Below, one piece after another: positions 56,001-63,930 of a DNA stretch of 64,000 nt; the first letter of the stretch is position 1, and every line of letters begins with the position of its first letter. The stretch is taken from contig NZ_LZHV01000017.1 in NCBI RefSeq assembly GCF_001667275.1, positions 124,001-188,000 of the forward strand, read 5' to 3'. The notes beneath the pieces were generated by a model. That model had not been told where the DNA came from, searched no databases, and saw only the letters and a list, made by a program, of their open reading frames with translations. The stretch is from Mycobacterium sp. ACS4054 (GTDB lineage Bacteria > Actinomycetota > Actinomycetes > Mycobacteriales > Mycobacteriaceae). Made by a program: the position numbers and the translations under genes.

Positions 56001-59000
56001 GACACGATGTCCGCTGTTATGGCCGACGACATTCGCCTTGACGACCGTCGCCGAACGGTGAATTCCGGTATCCGAGAAGGCAGTGCGGCCATTCTCGAGG
56101 AGATGTCGGCAACGGTCCGGATCGGCGTCAAAACCATGACGTCTGATGTCGTCGCGGTCCGAGGTGACCGCCTGGCACTGTGCCGTAGCCAAACCTGGGG
56201 ACGCGACACGGGGCCGGAGGCATTCCACACCGATGTCTTCGACGTCTTTGAGCTCGACGCCGCAGGGAAGGTTTCGGCGCGAATCGTGTTTGACCTGGAC
56301 GACTTCGACGCCGCCGTGGCCGAGCTCGATGCGCGCTACCTCGCCGGCGAAGCCTCGGCCCACTCGCACACCTGGTCGCTCGTCACCGAGGCGTTCGCGG
56401 CGCTGAACCAGCGGAGAATCCCCAAGACGACACCAGACTGGGCGAGCATCGACCACCGACGACTCGCATCAATCGGTTCGGGTGATTTGGGCGCATACCT
56501 CCTTGCGTCGTGGGAACTTTCGCCGAAGTCCCAGATATACGTTGCGGCTGTGCACCGACTCAGCAGTGTCGGCGCGGTGCTCACCCACGTGGCGATTGGG
56601 ACCTCGCCGGACGGTTTTGACGCCGAGTGGCAAGTGATCGACGTGATGATATTTGACGGCGATCAGATCAGCCGCAGCGAGCTGTTCGACGAGACAGACC
56701 TGGACGCCGCGCTCGCCCGGCTCGACGAGCTGAGCCGACCGACGTCACCGCTGCAAAACCCGGCAAGCCAAGTGGTCCACGGTTTTTTGGCGCACTTCGC
56801 GACTCGCAACTGGGAAGCCATCGCGGAAGCGATGGCCGACCAATACCTGGTTGACGATCGCCGTCGCACCGTGAACGCCGGAGTCCGACGTGGCCGAGAT
56901 GCCGCGGTTGATGATTTCCGGGCCGCGGCCGACGTCGGCTTCACGGAAGCGACGTCGACCGTCATCGCGACGCGCGGCACACACCTCGCCCTCACCGTTG
57001 TCCGGTTCTCGAGTACAGATCGGAGACCCGGGTCGTTCAAGATCGAAACCCTAGTCGTCGCTGAAATCAATGCGCGCAATAGGTTGGCGAATGCAGTCGT
57101 GTTCGAGCCCGACGACTTTGACGCCGCAATTGCCGAGCTCGACGCGCGGTATCTCGCCGGCGAAGCGGCGGCACACGCGCAGATCTGGTCGGCTATCACG
57201 CGCAGCTTTTCGTCGATCAATCGGCGCGAAATGCCCGCGACGACATCGGATTGGGTCAACATTGACCACCGGCGCGGTACGTCGATCGCACCCGGTGAAA
57301 TGGCTGCATTGATGGGCGCCGCATGGAGTTCTGGGTCTGATCTGAGGTGCTTCATCGAATGGGTGCACCGTCTGAGCGATCGCGGCGTCGTCATCACGCA
57401 CGTCGCACATGAGACCTCGCGAGAAGGATTCCACGCCGAATGGCGGGTGATCAGTGTGATCACGGTCGAAGGCGACCTGATCAACCGCACCGAAGTATTC
57501 GACGAGGCAAGCCTGGCTGCCGCGATCGCGAGGTTCGATCAGCTGAACCAGCCGGCGCCCCGGTTGGAGAACGCGGCTAGCCGAGTCGGTAAGCGGTACC
57601 TGGCCCGCTTCGCGGCGGCCGATTGGGACGCCATGGCCGAAATGCTGGCCGAAGACTTCACCAACGACGATCGCCGTCGGGTGGTGGGCTCGGGCATGCA
57701 ACAGGGTCGCGATGCCCAGATCGCGGACATGCAGACGGTCGCGGACCTGTGGACGCGAAACGTGACGCCGACTGTCATGGCGATACGAGGAGAGCGCCTG
57801 GCGCTCATGCGTCTGCGCTTTGCGGACCAGAAGCAAGGGCCGGATGCGTTCCTCACCGAGGCGCTCGGGGTCCTTGAGATCAATGCCGACGACCGGATCG
57901 TCGCGGTGGTCTTCTTCGACGACGTCACGGCCGCCTTCGAGGAGCTCGACACTCGCTATCTCGCCGGTGAGGCGGCCGCCCATGCCAGGGCGTGGTCGGT
58001 CATTGTGGCAGGTTATGCCGCACTAAACCGGCACGAACTCCCCTCCACGACAACGGACTTCGCTAGCATCGACCATCGCCGAGGCGCGGCTCACGCCCCG
58101 GGTGAGTTGGTTGACTACGTCCGTGCCGGCTGGGAGCTCGACCAAAAAATTCGAACCTACCCCGAGGTGGTGCATCGGCTGAGCGACGTCGGGGCGGTCT
58201 ACACCCATGTCGCGCACGGGACTTCGCGCGACGGTTTCGACGCCGAATGGCGAGGGATCAGTCTTACGACGGTCGAGGGTGACCTCGTCAGCCGCTCGGA
58301 AGTGTTCGACGAGACAGACTTGGACGCCGCGATCGCTCGATTCGAACAACTCAGTGAGCCGACTTCTCGCCCCGAAAACGCTGCGAGCCGGACCTACGAG
58401 CGGATCAAGGCGGCGTATGCGACTGGTGACATGCACTCGATCGCCGGGTTGCTCGCCGACGATGTCTGGACCGAGGACCGTCGCCACGTCGTCAACGCCG
58501 GCCTACGAAAAGGCCCCGACGCCGTAATCACCGAAATCTCGGGACTATACGAGGGTGCAGTCGAGGTGATGACAGAAGTGGTCGCGACCCGAGGCGATCG
58601 CCTTGTCCTGAGCCGCATCCGAAGCACCCTCCACGGGGACGGAGCTGAGGGATTTCACTCAGTCGGACTGGACATCCTTGAGATTGACGCCAACGGTCGG
58701 GTCGCAACACGCATTGTCTTCGACCGCGAAGACATCGACGCGGCGTTCGACGAACTCGATGCCCGCTATGTCGCCGGTGAAGCCAGGCCGCATGCGCACA
58801 CCTGGTCGGTGATCGCAGACATCTACGCCCTGTTCAACCGCCAGGAACTCCCTGCAGTGGACTGGGTCATTGTCGATCACCGACGGGGCACGCCATTCGC
58901 GTCCGGCGAGCTGAACCCAGCTCTGCAGAGCTTCTTCGATCTCACCCCTGAATTTCGCGTCACCATCGAAACAGTGCACCGGCTCAACGACTTTGGAGCT

Positions 59001-62000
59001 GTCGTCACCATTGACTCGCAAGGATCTTCACGCGACGGCCTAGACGTCGAATGGCGCATGATTCAACTGCTCGTCGTCGAAGGCGACCGGCTCACCCGCT
59101 GCGAGCTGTTCGACGATACCGATCTGGACGCCGCGTTCGAACGATTCATCCAGCTCACTCAGTCTCCAGCCCAGCCGGATAATGCGACGACGCGGGTGGT
59201 TCAGCATTTCCTGACGCGCTTTGCCGTCCGCGACTGGGACGCCATGGCAGAGCTGATCGCCGACGACTTTTGCTCAGACGACCGCCGATCCGTCGTCAAC
59301 GCCGGGATTCAACGTGGCCGCGAGGTCGAGCTAGCGAATTGGCGCGCCACCGCTGAGGTCTGGATGAGTGATGTGCGCGCGGCCGTCGTTGCGACCCGCG
59401 GCGAGCGTCTCGCGCTCTTCCGCTTTACCTTCGCGAGTCAAGATCCACTGCCCGCCTCGTCTCAGGCTGCGGCAGTTAGCGTCGTCGAGCTCAACGACGA
59501 CAATCGATGCGCGGCGACCGTCGTGTTCGATCCCGACGACATCGACGCGGCGTTCGACGAACTCGATGCCCGCTACCTTGCGGGTGACGCGGCCGCCTAC
59601 GCGCGCACATGGTCTGCGATATCAGGAGCTTACGCCGCGATCAACCGGCGCCAACTCCCCATGATGACAACGGACTTCGCGGATATCGACCATCGGCGAG
59701 GGGCGGCGTGGGCGCCCGGTGAACTGGTCGAATTCCTTCGTAGCGCATTGGATCAGACGCCTAACCTGACCATCCGCATCGCCGCGGTGCATCGGTTGAA
59801 CGGGCAAGGCGCCGTCGTCACTCACGCTGCGAACGGAACCTCGCCAGACGGCTTCGATGCCGAGTGGCGAGAGATTCTCTTTCTGATCGTTGACGGCGAC
59901 ATGCTCAAGCATTGCGAGGTTTTCGACGAGGCCGACCTCGACGCCGCGTTCGCCCGGTTCGAAGAACTTTACCGTCCGACGGTGCGGCGGGAGAATACGG
60001 CGACACGAGTCGCTGGCCGCTTCTTCGCAAATGTCCAGGCCCGCGATTGGACAGCGATAGCCCAGACCATGGCCGACGACGGCTGCATCGACGATCGCCG
60101 TCGCGTGGTTAATGGCGGGCGTTGGGATGGTCGCGATGTCGTGATCGCAAATATCCGTGCTATCGGCGTGGGTGGGGCCAACATCGCATGGTCCGTGATC
60201 GCGATCCGCGGTGAGCGCCTAGCCCTGACACGTATCAGTTCCTCCAACCTCGGCCTGCGGCATGGAGAGTTCGAGAACGAAATGCTCGGCATCGCAGAGA
60301 TCGATGCCGACGACCGAATGAAGGCTCAGGTCCTGTTCGACGCTCACGACGTCGAGGCGGCTTTTGCCGAGCTGGAGGCACGGTACATGGTCGGAGAGGC
60401 AGCGGGGTCTTCCCGCGCGTGGTCGGTCATCGCACAGGCCTATGCCGCGGTTAATCGTGGCGAGCTACCATCGACGACGCCGGACTGGACCAACATCGAC
60501 CATCGACGCGGAATAGCGTTCCCACCGGGCAATTTGGAAGCGTATCTCGAAGCCTCATGGGACCTGCTCGCTCCGGGGCTCAACACCTACATCGAAATCG
60601 TGCATCGGTTGACCGACATCGGTGCGGTAGTCACTCGGGTGATAGAAGGGACGTCGAGCGACGGCTTCCAGGCCGAGTGGCGAGAGATCGGCATCTCAAC
60701 CGTCGAAGGTGATTTGATCAGCCGCTCCGAGATCTTCGACGAAACAGACCTCGACCGCGCACTCGCACGGTTCGAAGAACTGCAACCGCGGGTGCGGCGC
60801 CTGGAAAATGCGGCAACCCAAGTGAGTGAACGGTTTTGGCGCAGCCTTATGACGCGAGATTGGGCGGCGATGGCCGAGATACTCGCCGAGAACGTCGTGT
60901 CGCATGACAACCGCCGGGTTGTCAACTCCGGTGAACTGCGCGGGCGAGAGACGAACCTCGCAAACGTGCGGGCGGTCGCTGAGGTCGGTTTCGAGGGTGT
61001 TGAGTCGACCCTCCTCGCGATTCGTGGGCAACGCCTTGCCCTCTTCCGTATCCGTTCCTCAGCCCACGGGCTTGAGCCCGGTGAGATTAGCGCGGACATG
61101 ACCGGCGTCGTGGAGACCGACGTGGACAACCGGATGATCACTCACTCCATATTCGACGCCGAGGACTTCGACGCCGCTTTCGCCGAACTCGAGGCTCGGT
61201 ACATGGCCGGCGAAGGGGCCAACCACGCGCGCATGTGGTCGCTGATCACGCAAGGCCATGCTCAGTTCAATAGGCACGAACTTCCAACGATGACGCCGGA
61301 CGTGGTTTACGTCGACCACCGACGGGGCGTGACGATCGAGGGTGCCGACCTTGCCACATCTGTTCGCGCCGGGTGGGACCTTCTCCCGCAGGTGCACGCC
61401 TACGTAGCGACTGTGCATCGAGTGACCGAACTGGGGGCCATCGCCACCCAAGTGGTCAATGCGACCTCAAAAGAGGGCTTCGACGCCGAGTGGCTGATGA
61501 TCACCATTTTCACCTTCGAAGGCGATCTGCTCAGCCGATACGAAGTCTTCGACGAGGCGGAGCTCGACACCGCGCTGGCGCGATTCGACGAACTGCACCA
61601 GCAACCGCGGCGACTGGAAAACGCGGCCAGCCGGGCACATGACCGCTTCTTCACGTACTTCCAGGCCCGCAACTGGGTGGCGATCGCCGAGATCCTGGCC
61701 GATGACGGTTTCATCGACGACCGTCATGACGTGGTGAATAGCGGGTTCTGGGACGGTCGGGACGCCGTAATCACAAACCTACAAGCCCTAGCTGAGGCGG
61801 CGCCCGCAACGTGGACGGCAACCGCGATACGCGGCGAGCGCCTCACTCTCACTCGTATCTGCTCCCCGAGCCGCGACCAGGAGCACGGAGAATTCAGCAT
61901 CGAGATGCTCATCGTCGCCGAAATCGACACCAACGAGCGGATCGTGGCTCAGCTCGCATTCGACGTCGAGGACATCGACGCAGCCTTCGCGGAACTCGAA

Positions 62001-63239
62001 AGTCGTTACCTCGCCGGCGAAGCGGCCGACCACGCGGACACTTGGTCGCTGATGGTCAGTACCTATGCAACCCTCAACCGGCACGAGATACCCACTATTT
62101 CAACGGACTTCGTCAACATCGACCACCGGCGCGGGATCAAGTTCGAACCAGGCAACATTGTCAGGTATGTCCAGGCCACCTGGGAGATCGCGCCCGACCT
62201 CAAAATGTACATCGAGAAGGTGCATCGACTGACGGACGCTGGATCGGTCATAACGCACAGCGGGTACGGCACGTCTCATGAGGGTTTCGACGCCGAGTGG
62301 CGAGAGACGATTTTGTACACGTGCCGCGATGGCGTCATGAACCGCTGCGAGATGTTCGACGAAGAAGACCTCGAGGCCGCGCTCGCGCGCTTCGAGGAAC
62401 TGCAACCTCATGCGCGTCGGTTGGAGAATGCGGCAACCCTTATCGATCAACGATTTTGGGAGCACTACGCGGTCGGTGACTGGGCCGCCGTGGCGGCGAC
62501 CCTCGCCAACGACATGACTAATGACGATCGCCGATCGATTGTCAACGCCGGCATTCGACGAGGCCGAGAGTCGGAGGTCGCAAATATGCGGGCCCTCTCC
62601 GATATGGGCGTCACGACCGTCACCTCGACGATCATCGCGACCCGCGGCGACCGGCTTCTCCTCAGGCGTACCCGCTTCTCGCTGGACGAGGGGCCCGAGG
62701 ACTTCAACGCCGAGCTGCTCTGCGTCGTCGAACTTGACGCCGCAAATCGGATAGCGACACGCGTCCTGTTCGACCCCGACGACGCGGACGCCGCCTTCGA
62801 AGAACTCGACGCGCGGTACCTCGCCGGTGAGGCGGCCGCGCACGCGCGAACGTGGTCGATCATCGCGGGTTCCTATGCTTCGATGAACCGGCGCGAGCTG
62901 TTTCCGACGACACCGGATTGGGTGAACATCGATCACCGACGACCTGGGATGTTCGAGGAAGGTGGCCTGAAGGCATCCCTGCGTTCGCTGTGGCAGTTGA
63001 CCTCGGACCTGACCTTCCGGATAGTGGCCGTGCATCGCTTGACTGATGCGGGCATGGTTTGCTCCCATGTGGCCCAGGGTGTTTCACACCACGGCTTTGA
63101 CGCCGAGTGGCGAGGGATCGAAGTCCAGACCATCGAGGGTGATCGGATTAATCGCTGCGAAATCTTCGATCAGGAAGACCTAGACGCCGCGCTGGCGCGG
63201 TTCGACGAGATCACCGCGGCCAGGCCCGTCGGTGACTGA
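50058..63239 (+). CDS. Giant BTAD/SARP-cyclase-AAA-TPR protein with 23 NTF2/SnoaL-like modules
   Basis: 4393 residues without a break. Residues 10-95 form a winged helix (OmpR/SARP type), 103-250 a bacterial transcriptional activation domain, and 260-435 a class III cyclase with Asp271 (TDIEGST), Asp316 (GEGDATF) and an AVNRAARL motif. Residues about 465-740 are an AAA/STAND ATPase with Walker A GEPGVGKT at 490 and Walker B LILDDLHWA at 603. A TPR-type region covers about 750-1275. From 1280 to the end (71% of the chain) run an A-type solo module and 11 A+B pairs of NTF2/SnoaL-like domains. The head resembles LuxR/AfsR-type regulators that respond to signals through the ATPase. Its neighbours are a sigma-switch operon and an overlapping S51 peptidase. 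The role is unknown, probably ligand-gated transcription plus cyclic-nucleotide signalling. Confidence 0.9.
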   Translation: MVDVSNLPSVELGVLGPLQVRSGGAPVAIPGAKPRAILAMLGLHGGSVVAAETLVELLWGEDPPRTAAKALQTHISSLRRTLGDGFVLTAGAGWILAETQVDAARYKSAARLGRDAAAAGDHSQAVARFEEALALWRGTPELPDGRRGTSEKTRWIEGHAALVEDRADALLATGRAAEIIGELEAAVADAPLRERRWGQLMLALYRAGRQGEALGAYQRARALLADELGVDPGPELRRLEAAIVAQDSALETPAAQQFSSVTRAVTFLLTDIEGSTAAWEADAEAMAVALARHDELVEQVVTSRGGRLIKTRGEGDATFSVFERPSAAAAAAIELQDAIVHEPWALREPMRVRVALHTGEVELRDGDYFGRAVNRAARLRSLAAGGQILCSGATAELVIDSLPDDVVLADLGTRQLRNLARPEHVFELRLHGAEEPGEDAPTEAPLERPSLPAVLGGRGPFVGRGDELERLSAAWHTALAGGTNAMLIAGEPGVGKTRLAGEWSRQAYDQGALVIYGRCDEDLGAPYQPFAEALRSLVPCLGAGALRGLRGVEALLTLVPGLTDVLPDVSAPTRADPDTERYALFDAVVGLLAMASASAPVVLILDDLHWAAKPTLLLLRHLLRFGEHARVQIIGTYRSTDLDRSHPLAAMLADLHRDGTANRLALSGLDEDDVTAYVAEAGYNDEELARALASVTGGNPFFLIEALRHVDESGGRWDQSTLPQGVREAVSRRLSRLPAEANKALAAAAVVGSRFALELVERVVGDDLVDAFDEACKAGIVIEEAGGRYRFNHAIVRQSLLAELPSVRRMRLHQRIATTLEEEPGADDELLAELAYHYFECAWAGNAAKAVEYCRRAADQAMARLAYEGAADLYDRALHALEEIDEELPDRDDQVAALLITRCEALLAAGDVTSAANAVTQLQTDTVGSPHLAAWATCFDGQLSMLIHPERLDEVEAAVGAAADKLAELGDAAGEAKAHTVRAGCLARLGRIGDCEVALDEALTAARRAREHRRVNAVLANAPLAALWGPNPVPRAGGRCLDVVRLLRITTDSPAVEATSTRCQAVLEAFRGRAAAARRMIDSARRTVSELGLRHALMEVEQFAGIVELVVDEPLAAEPHLRKAYNGFRRMGLDADTAETAALLGRTCLALGNDDEAAELCAESERLAGHALKASIAWRTLRARLLSRGGDHGQARRVAEEAVALAERTDALVDHADACLALATVLGAVGDVAGARAAAERAVELYERKGAGALAERARLILGSEPPPAPVSPEPPVVELENACVRAGERVVSAIDRQARDELEELFSARPFIESRRKVVGFTQSDLSSDWLEANRPILEAGDMRISQVVIAVRGERLALSRLRVDSGDVSAGAPYDEFLSLYGIDDESRISLQIWFDVDDLDAAMAELDAQFQAEHPTARRLENTATRVFEAEWKHFAARDWRAMAELVADDYVGIDHRRVVSAETQHSRDEVVRDLQAAADVGFAISMVSAVAIRGQRLVLARVRASGRDPAAAENDALNVVEIDEDDRIASVVTFDLEDIESAVNELDARFAAGEGSRYARTWSVVTSALTAHNRRELPAATPDAVTIDHRRVATFAPGEGLEYLRAGWDLDQQLDIYVETEHRLNDQGAVFTWAGHGTSHDGFTAEWRGVDLMMVDGEMISRVEVFEEADLDAAIEKFEKLSRPAPRLENVASRAYQRLLGLLTTQDWDALGALVAPELFNDDRRRVVNAGVRHGRSAGIEQVRSLAAVGFTLTLVRVEAIRGASLALVRMRASGRDPETVQNDALNILEVDAEGRINAVVVYDLHDVDSALAELDARYLAGEAAAHAHTWSVITQAYATLNRYEMPETTTDFVSADHRRGAAFAPGDLIAYVRAAWNLAQQGTTHIETVHRLTDVGAIVTHVTRGTSQKGFEAEWRELVLLTLDGDLLSRCELFGEEDLDLAIARFDKLTQPALQLENAASQMHKRLQSVFAARDWDTMSAVMADDIRLDDRRRTVNSGIREGSAAILEEMSATVRIGVKTMTSDVVAVRGDRLALCRSQTWGRDTGPEAFHTDVFDVFELDAAGKVSARIVFDLDDFDAAVAELDARYLAGEASAHSHTWSLVTEAFAALNQRRIPKTTPDWASIDHRRLASIGSGDLGAYLLASWELSPKSQIYVAAVHRLSSVGAVLTHVAIGTSPDGFDAEWQVIDVMIFDGDQISRSELFDETDLDAALARLDELSRPTSPLQNPASQVVHGFLAHFATRNWEAIAEAMADQYLVDDRRRTVNAGVRRGRDAAVDDFRAAADVGFTEATSTVIATRGTHLALTVVRFSSTDRRPGSFKIETLVVAEINARNRLANAVVFEPDDFDAAIAELDARYLAGEAAAHAQIWSAITRSFSSINRREMPATTSDWVNIDHRRGTSIAPGEMAALMGAAWSSGSDLRCFIEWVHRLSDRGVVITHVAHETSREGFHAEWRVISVITVEGDLINRTEVFDEASLAAAIARFDQLNQPAPRLENAASRVGKRYLARFAAADWDAMAEMLAEDFTNDDRRRVVGSGMQQGRDAQIADMQTVADLWTRNVTPTVMAIRGERLALMRLRFADQKQGPDAFLTEALGVLEINADDRIVAVVFFDDVTAAFEELDTRYLAGEAAAHARAWSVIVAGYAALNRHELPSTTTDFASIDHRRGAAHAPGELVDYVRAGWELDQKIRTYPEVVHRLSDVGAVYTHVAHGTSRDGFDAEWRGISLTTVEGDLVSRSEVFDETDLDAAIARFEQLSEPTSRPENAASRTYERIKAAYATGDMHSIAGLLADDVWTEDRRHVVNAGLRKGPDAVITEISGLYEGAVEVMTEVVATRGDRLVLSRIRSTLHGDGAEGFHSVGLDILEIDANGRVATRIVFDREDIDAAFDELDARYVAGEARPHAHTWSVIADIYALFNRQELPAVDWVIVDHRRGTPFASGELNPALQSFFDLTPEFRVTIETVHRLNDFGAVVTIDSQGSSRDGLDVEWRMIQLLVVEGDRLTRCELFDDTDLDAAFERFIQLTQSPAQPDNATTRVVQHFLTRFAVRDWDAMAELIADDFCSDDRRSVVNAGIQRGREVELANWRATAEVWMSDVRAAVVATRGERLALFRFTFASQDPLPASSQAAAVSVVELNDDNRCAATVVFDPDDIDAAFDELDARYLAGDAAAYARTWSAISGAYAAINRRQLPMMTTDFADIDHRRGAAWAPGELVEFLRSALDQTPNLTIRIAAVHRLNGQGAVVTHAANGTSPDGFDAEWREILFLIVDGDMLKHCEVFDEADLDAAFARFEELYRPTVRRENTATRVAGRFFANVQARDWTAIAQTMADDGCIDDRRRVVNGGRWDGRDVVIANIRAIGVGGANIAWSVIAIRGERLALTRISSSNLGLRHGEFENEMLGIAEIDADDRMKAQVLFDAHDVEAAFAELEARYMVGEAAGSSRAWSVIAQAYAAVNRGELPSTTPDWTNIDHRRGIAFPPGNLEAYLEASWDLLAPGLNTYIEIVHRLTDIGAVVTRVIEGTSSDGFQAEWREIGISTVEGDLISRSEIFDETDLDRALARFEELQPRVRRLENAATQVSERFWRSLMTRDWAAMAEILAENVVSHDNRRVVNSGELRGRETNLANVRAVAEVGFEGVESTLLAIRGQRLALFRIRSSAHGLEPGEISADMTGVVETDVDNRMITHSIFDAEDFDAAFAELEARYMAGEGANHARMWSLITQGHAQFNRHELPTMTPDVVYVDHRRGVTIEGADLATSVRAGWDLLPQVHAYVATVHRVTELGAIATQVVNATSKEGFDAEWLMITIFTFEGDLLSRYEVFDEAELDTALARFDELHQQPRRLENAASRAHDRFFTYFQARNWVAIAEILADDGFIDDRHDVVNSGFWDGRDAVITNLQALAEAAPATWTATAIRGERLTLTRICSPSRDQEHGEFSIEMLIVAEIDTNERIVAQLAFDVEDIDAAFAELESRYLAGEAADHADTWSLMVSTYATLNRHEIPTISTDFVNIDHRRGIKFEPGNIVRYVQATWEIAPDLKMYIEKVHRLTDAGSVITHSGYGTSHEGFDAEWRETILYTCRDGVMNRCEMFDEEDLEAALARFEELQPHARRLENAATLIDQRFWEHYAVGDWAAVAATLANDMTNDDRRSIVNAGIRRGRESEVANMRALSDMGVTTVTSTIIATRGDRLLLRRTRFSLDEGPEDFNAELLCVVELDAANRIATRVLFDPDDADAAFEELDARYLAGEAAAHARTWSIIAGSYASMNRRELFPTTPDWVNIDHRRPGMFEEGGLKASLRSLWQLTSDLTFRIVAVHRLTDAGMVCSHVAQGVSHHGFDAEWRGIEVQTIEGDRINRCEIFDQEDLDAALARFDEITAARPVGD
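53895..63236 (+). repeat. NTF2/SnoaL-like module array, A0 + 11 A-B pairs
   Basis: Units begin (L position of the LENAA motif) at 53895 (A0), 54324, 55131, 55938, 56751, 57564, 58371, 59175, 59988, 60801, 61614 and 62421. The full A-B periods are 807, 807, 813, 813, 807, 804, 813, 813, 813 and 807 bases, the last about 815 to the end. A modules share DDRR-VVNAG and AIRGERLAL; B modules share IDHRRG, VHRL-D-GAV, GTS-DGFDAEWR and EVFDE. No copies are identical, so the array is old. Confidence 0.9.
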
Positions 63240-63930
63240 TACAGTCCCGCGACAACAACCGCTCTATCTCTTGGCGGACAGCCAGCTGCTCTTCTGGAAA
63301 CGGCGAGACCGGCTGATCCTCGATGCAGCCCTCGATGGATTATGCTGCGGGACAACCGTTACCGCGGCCTACATCGGCGCCTCCAACGGAGATCGTCCGG
63401 AGTACTACGGAATCTTCGAGGCGGCGATGGATGCCGTCGGCATCACCGACCGGCGCATGATCGCCTCGTCATTCGGCCCGCAAGACCGCGCCTTCCTCGA
63501 GAATGCCGCGTTGATCGTCCTCGCGGGCGGTGACGTGCGTCTCGGCTGGAACACCATCGAAAAGACGGGGCTGAAAGAGGTGATTCTGGACCGGCACACC
63601 AAAGGAGCAGTCCTGGTCGGCATTTCGGCCGGGGCGGTCCAGCTCGGACGCTACGCAATTGTCGAGGCGCCGGAATCCGCGGTGCCCGAGCGGCTCGACG
63701 TGTTAGACCTCGTCCCCATGGCCGTCGACGTGCACGACGAGCGGGCCGGGTGGGGACGGCTGTCGCGGACCATTGAAGACCTGAACGGGACGGCCGCCGG
63801 GCTCGGCATCCCGTCCGGCGGGGGCGTCATCGCCCACGCGGACAGCACCATCGAGCCCCTGCGCCGTCCCGCACGCAAATTCGTCTTCGACGGCGCTCGC
63901 ATCGTGCACTCAACCTTGCCCGCAGACTAG
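63232..63930 (+). CDS. S51-family peptidase (cyanophycinase/peptidase E-like)
   Basis: 232 residues, starting with GTG at 63232 inside the last codons of the giant gene (8-base overlap). The fold elements are TTVTAAYIGASNGD, AALIVLAGGDVRLGW and VLVGISAGAVQLGRY. The Ser in GISAGA is the nucleophile of the S51 (peptidase E/cyanophycinase) family, with downstream His residues (DVHDE and GVIAHADS) as candidates for the rest of the triad. Family members cleave aspartyl dipeptides or cyanophycin. Coupling to the giant regulator suggests the two are needed together. Confidence 0.8.
   Translation: MTDTVPRQQPLYLLADSQLLFWKRRDRLILDAALDGLCCGTTVTAAYIGASNGDRPEYYGIFEAAMDAVGITDRRMIASSFGPQDRAFLENAALIVLAGGDVRLGWNTIEKTGLKEVILDRHTKGAVLVGISAGAVQLGRYAIVEAPESAVPERLDVLDLVPMAVDVHDERAGWGRLSRTIEDLNGTAAGLGIPSGGGVIAHADSTIEPLRRPARKFVFDGARIVHSTLPAD

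Noticed and set aside
53895..63236. CRISPR array or satellite DNA
   Set aside because: The period is about 810 bases, copies differ at most codons, and all stay in one protein frame. This is a protein-domain array.
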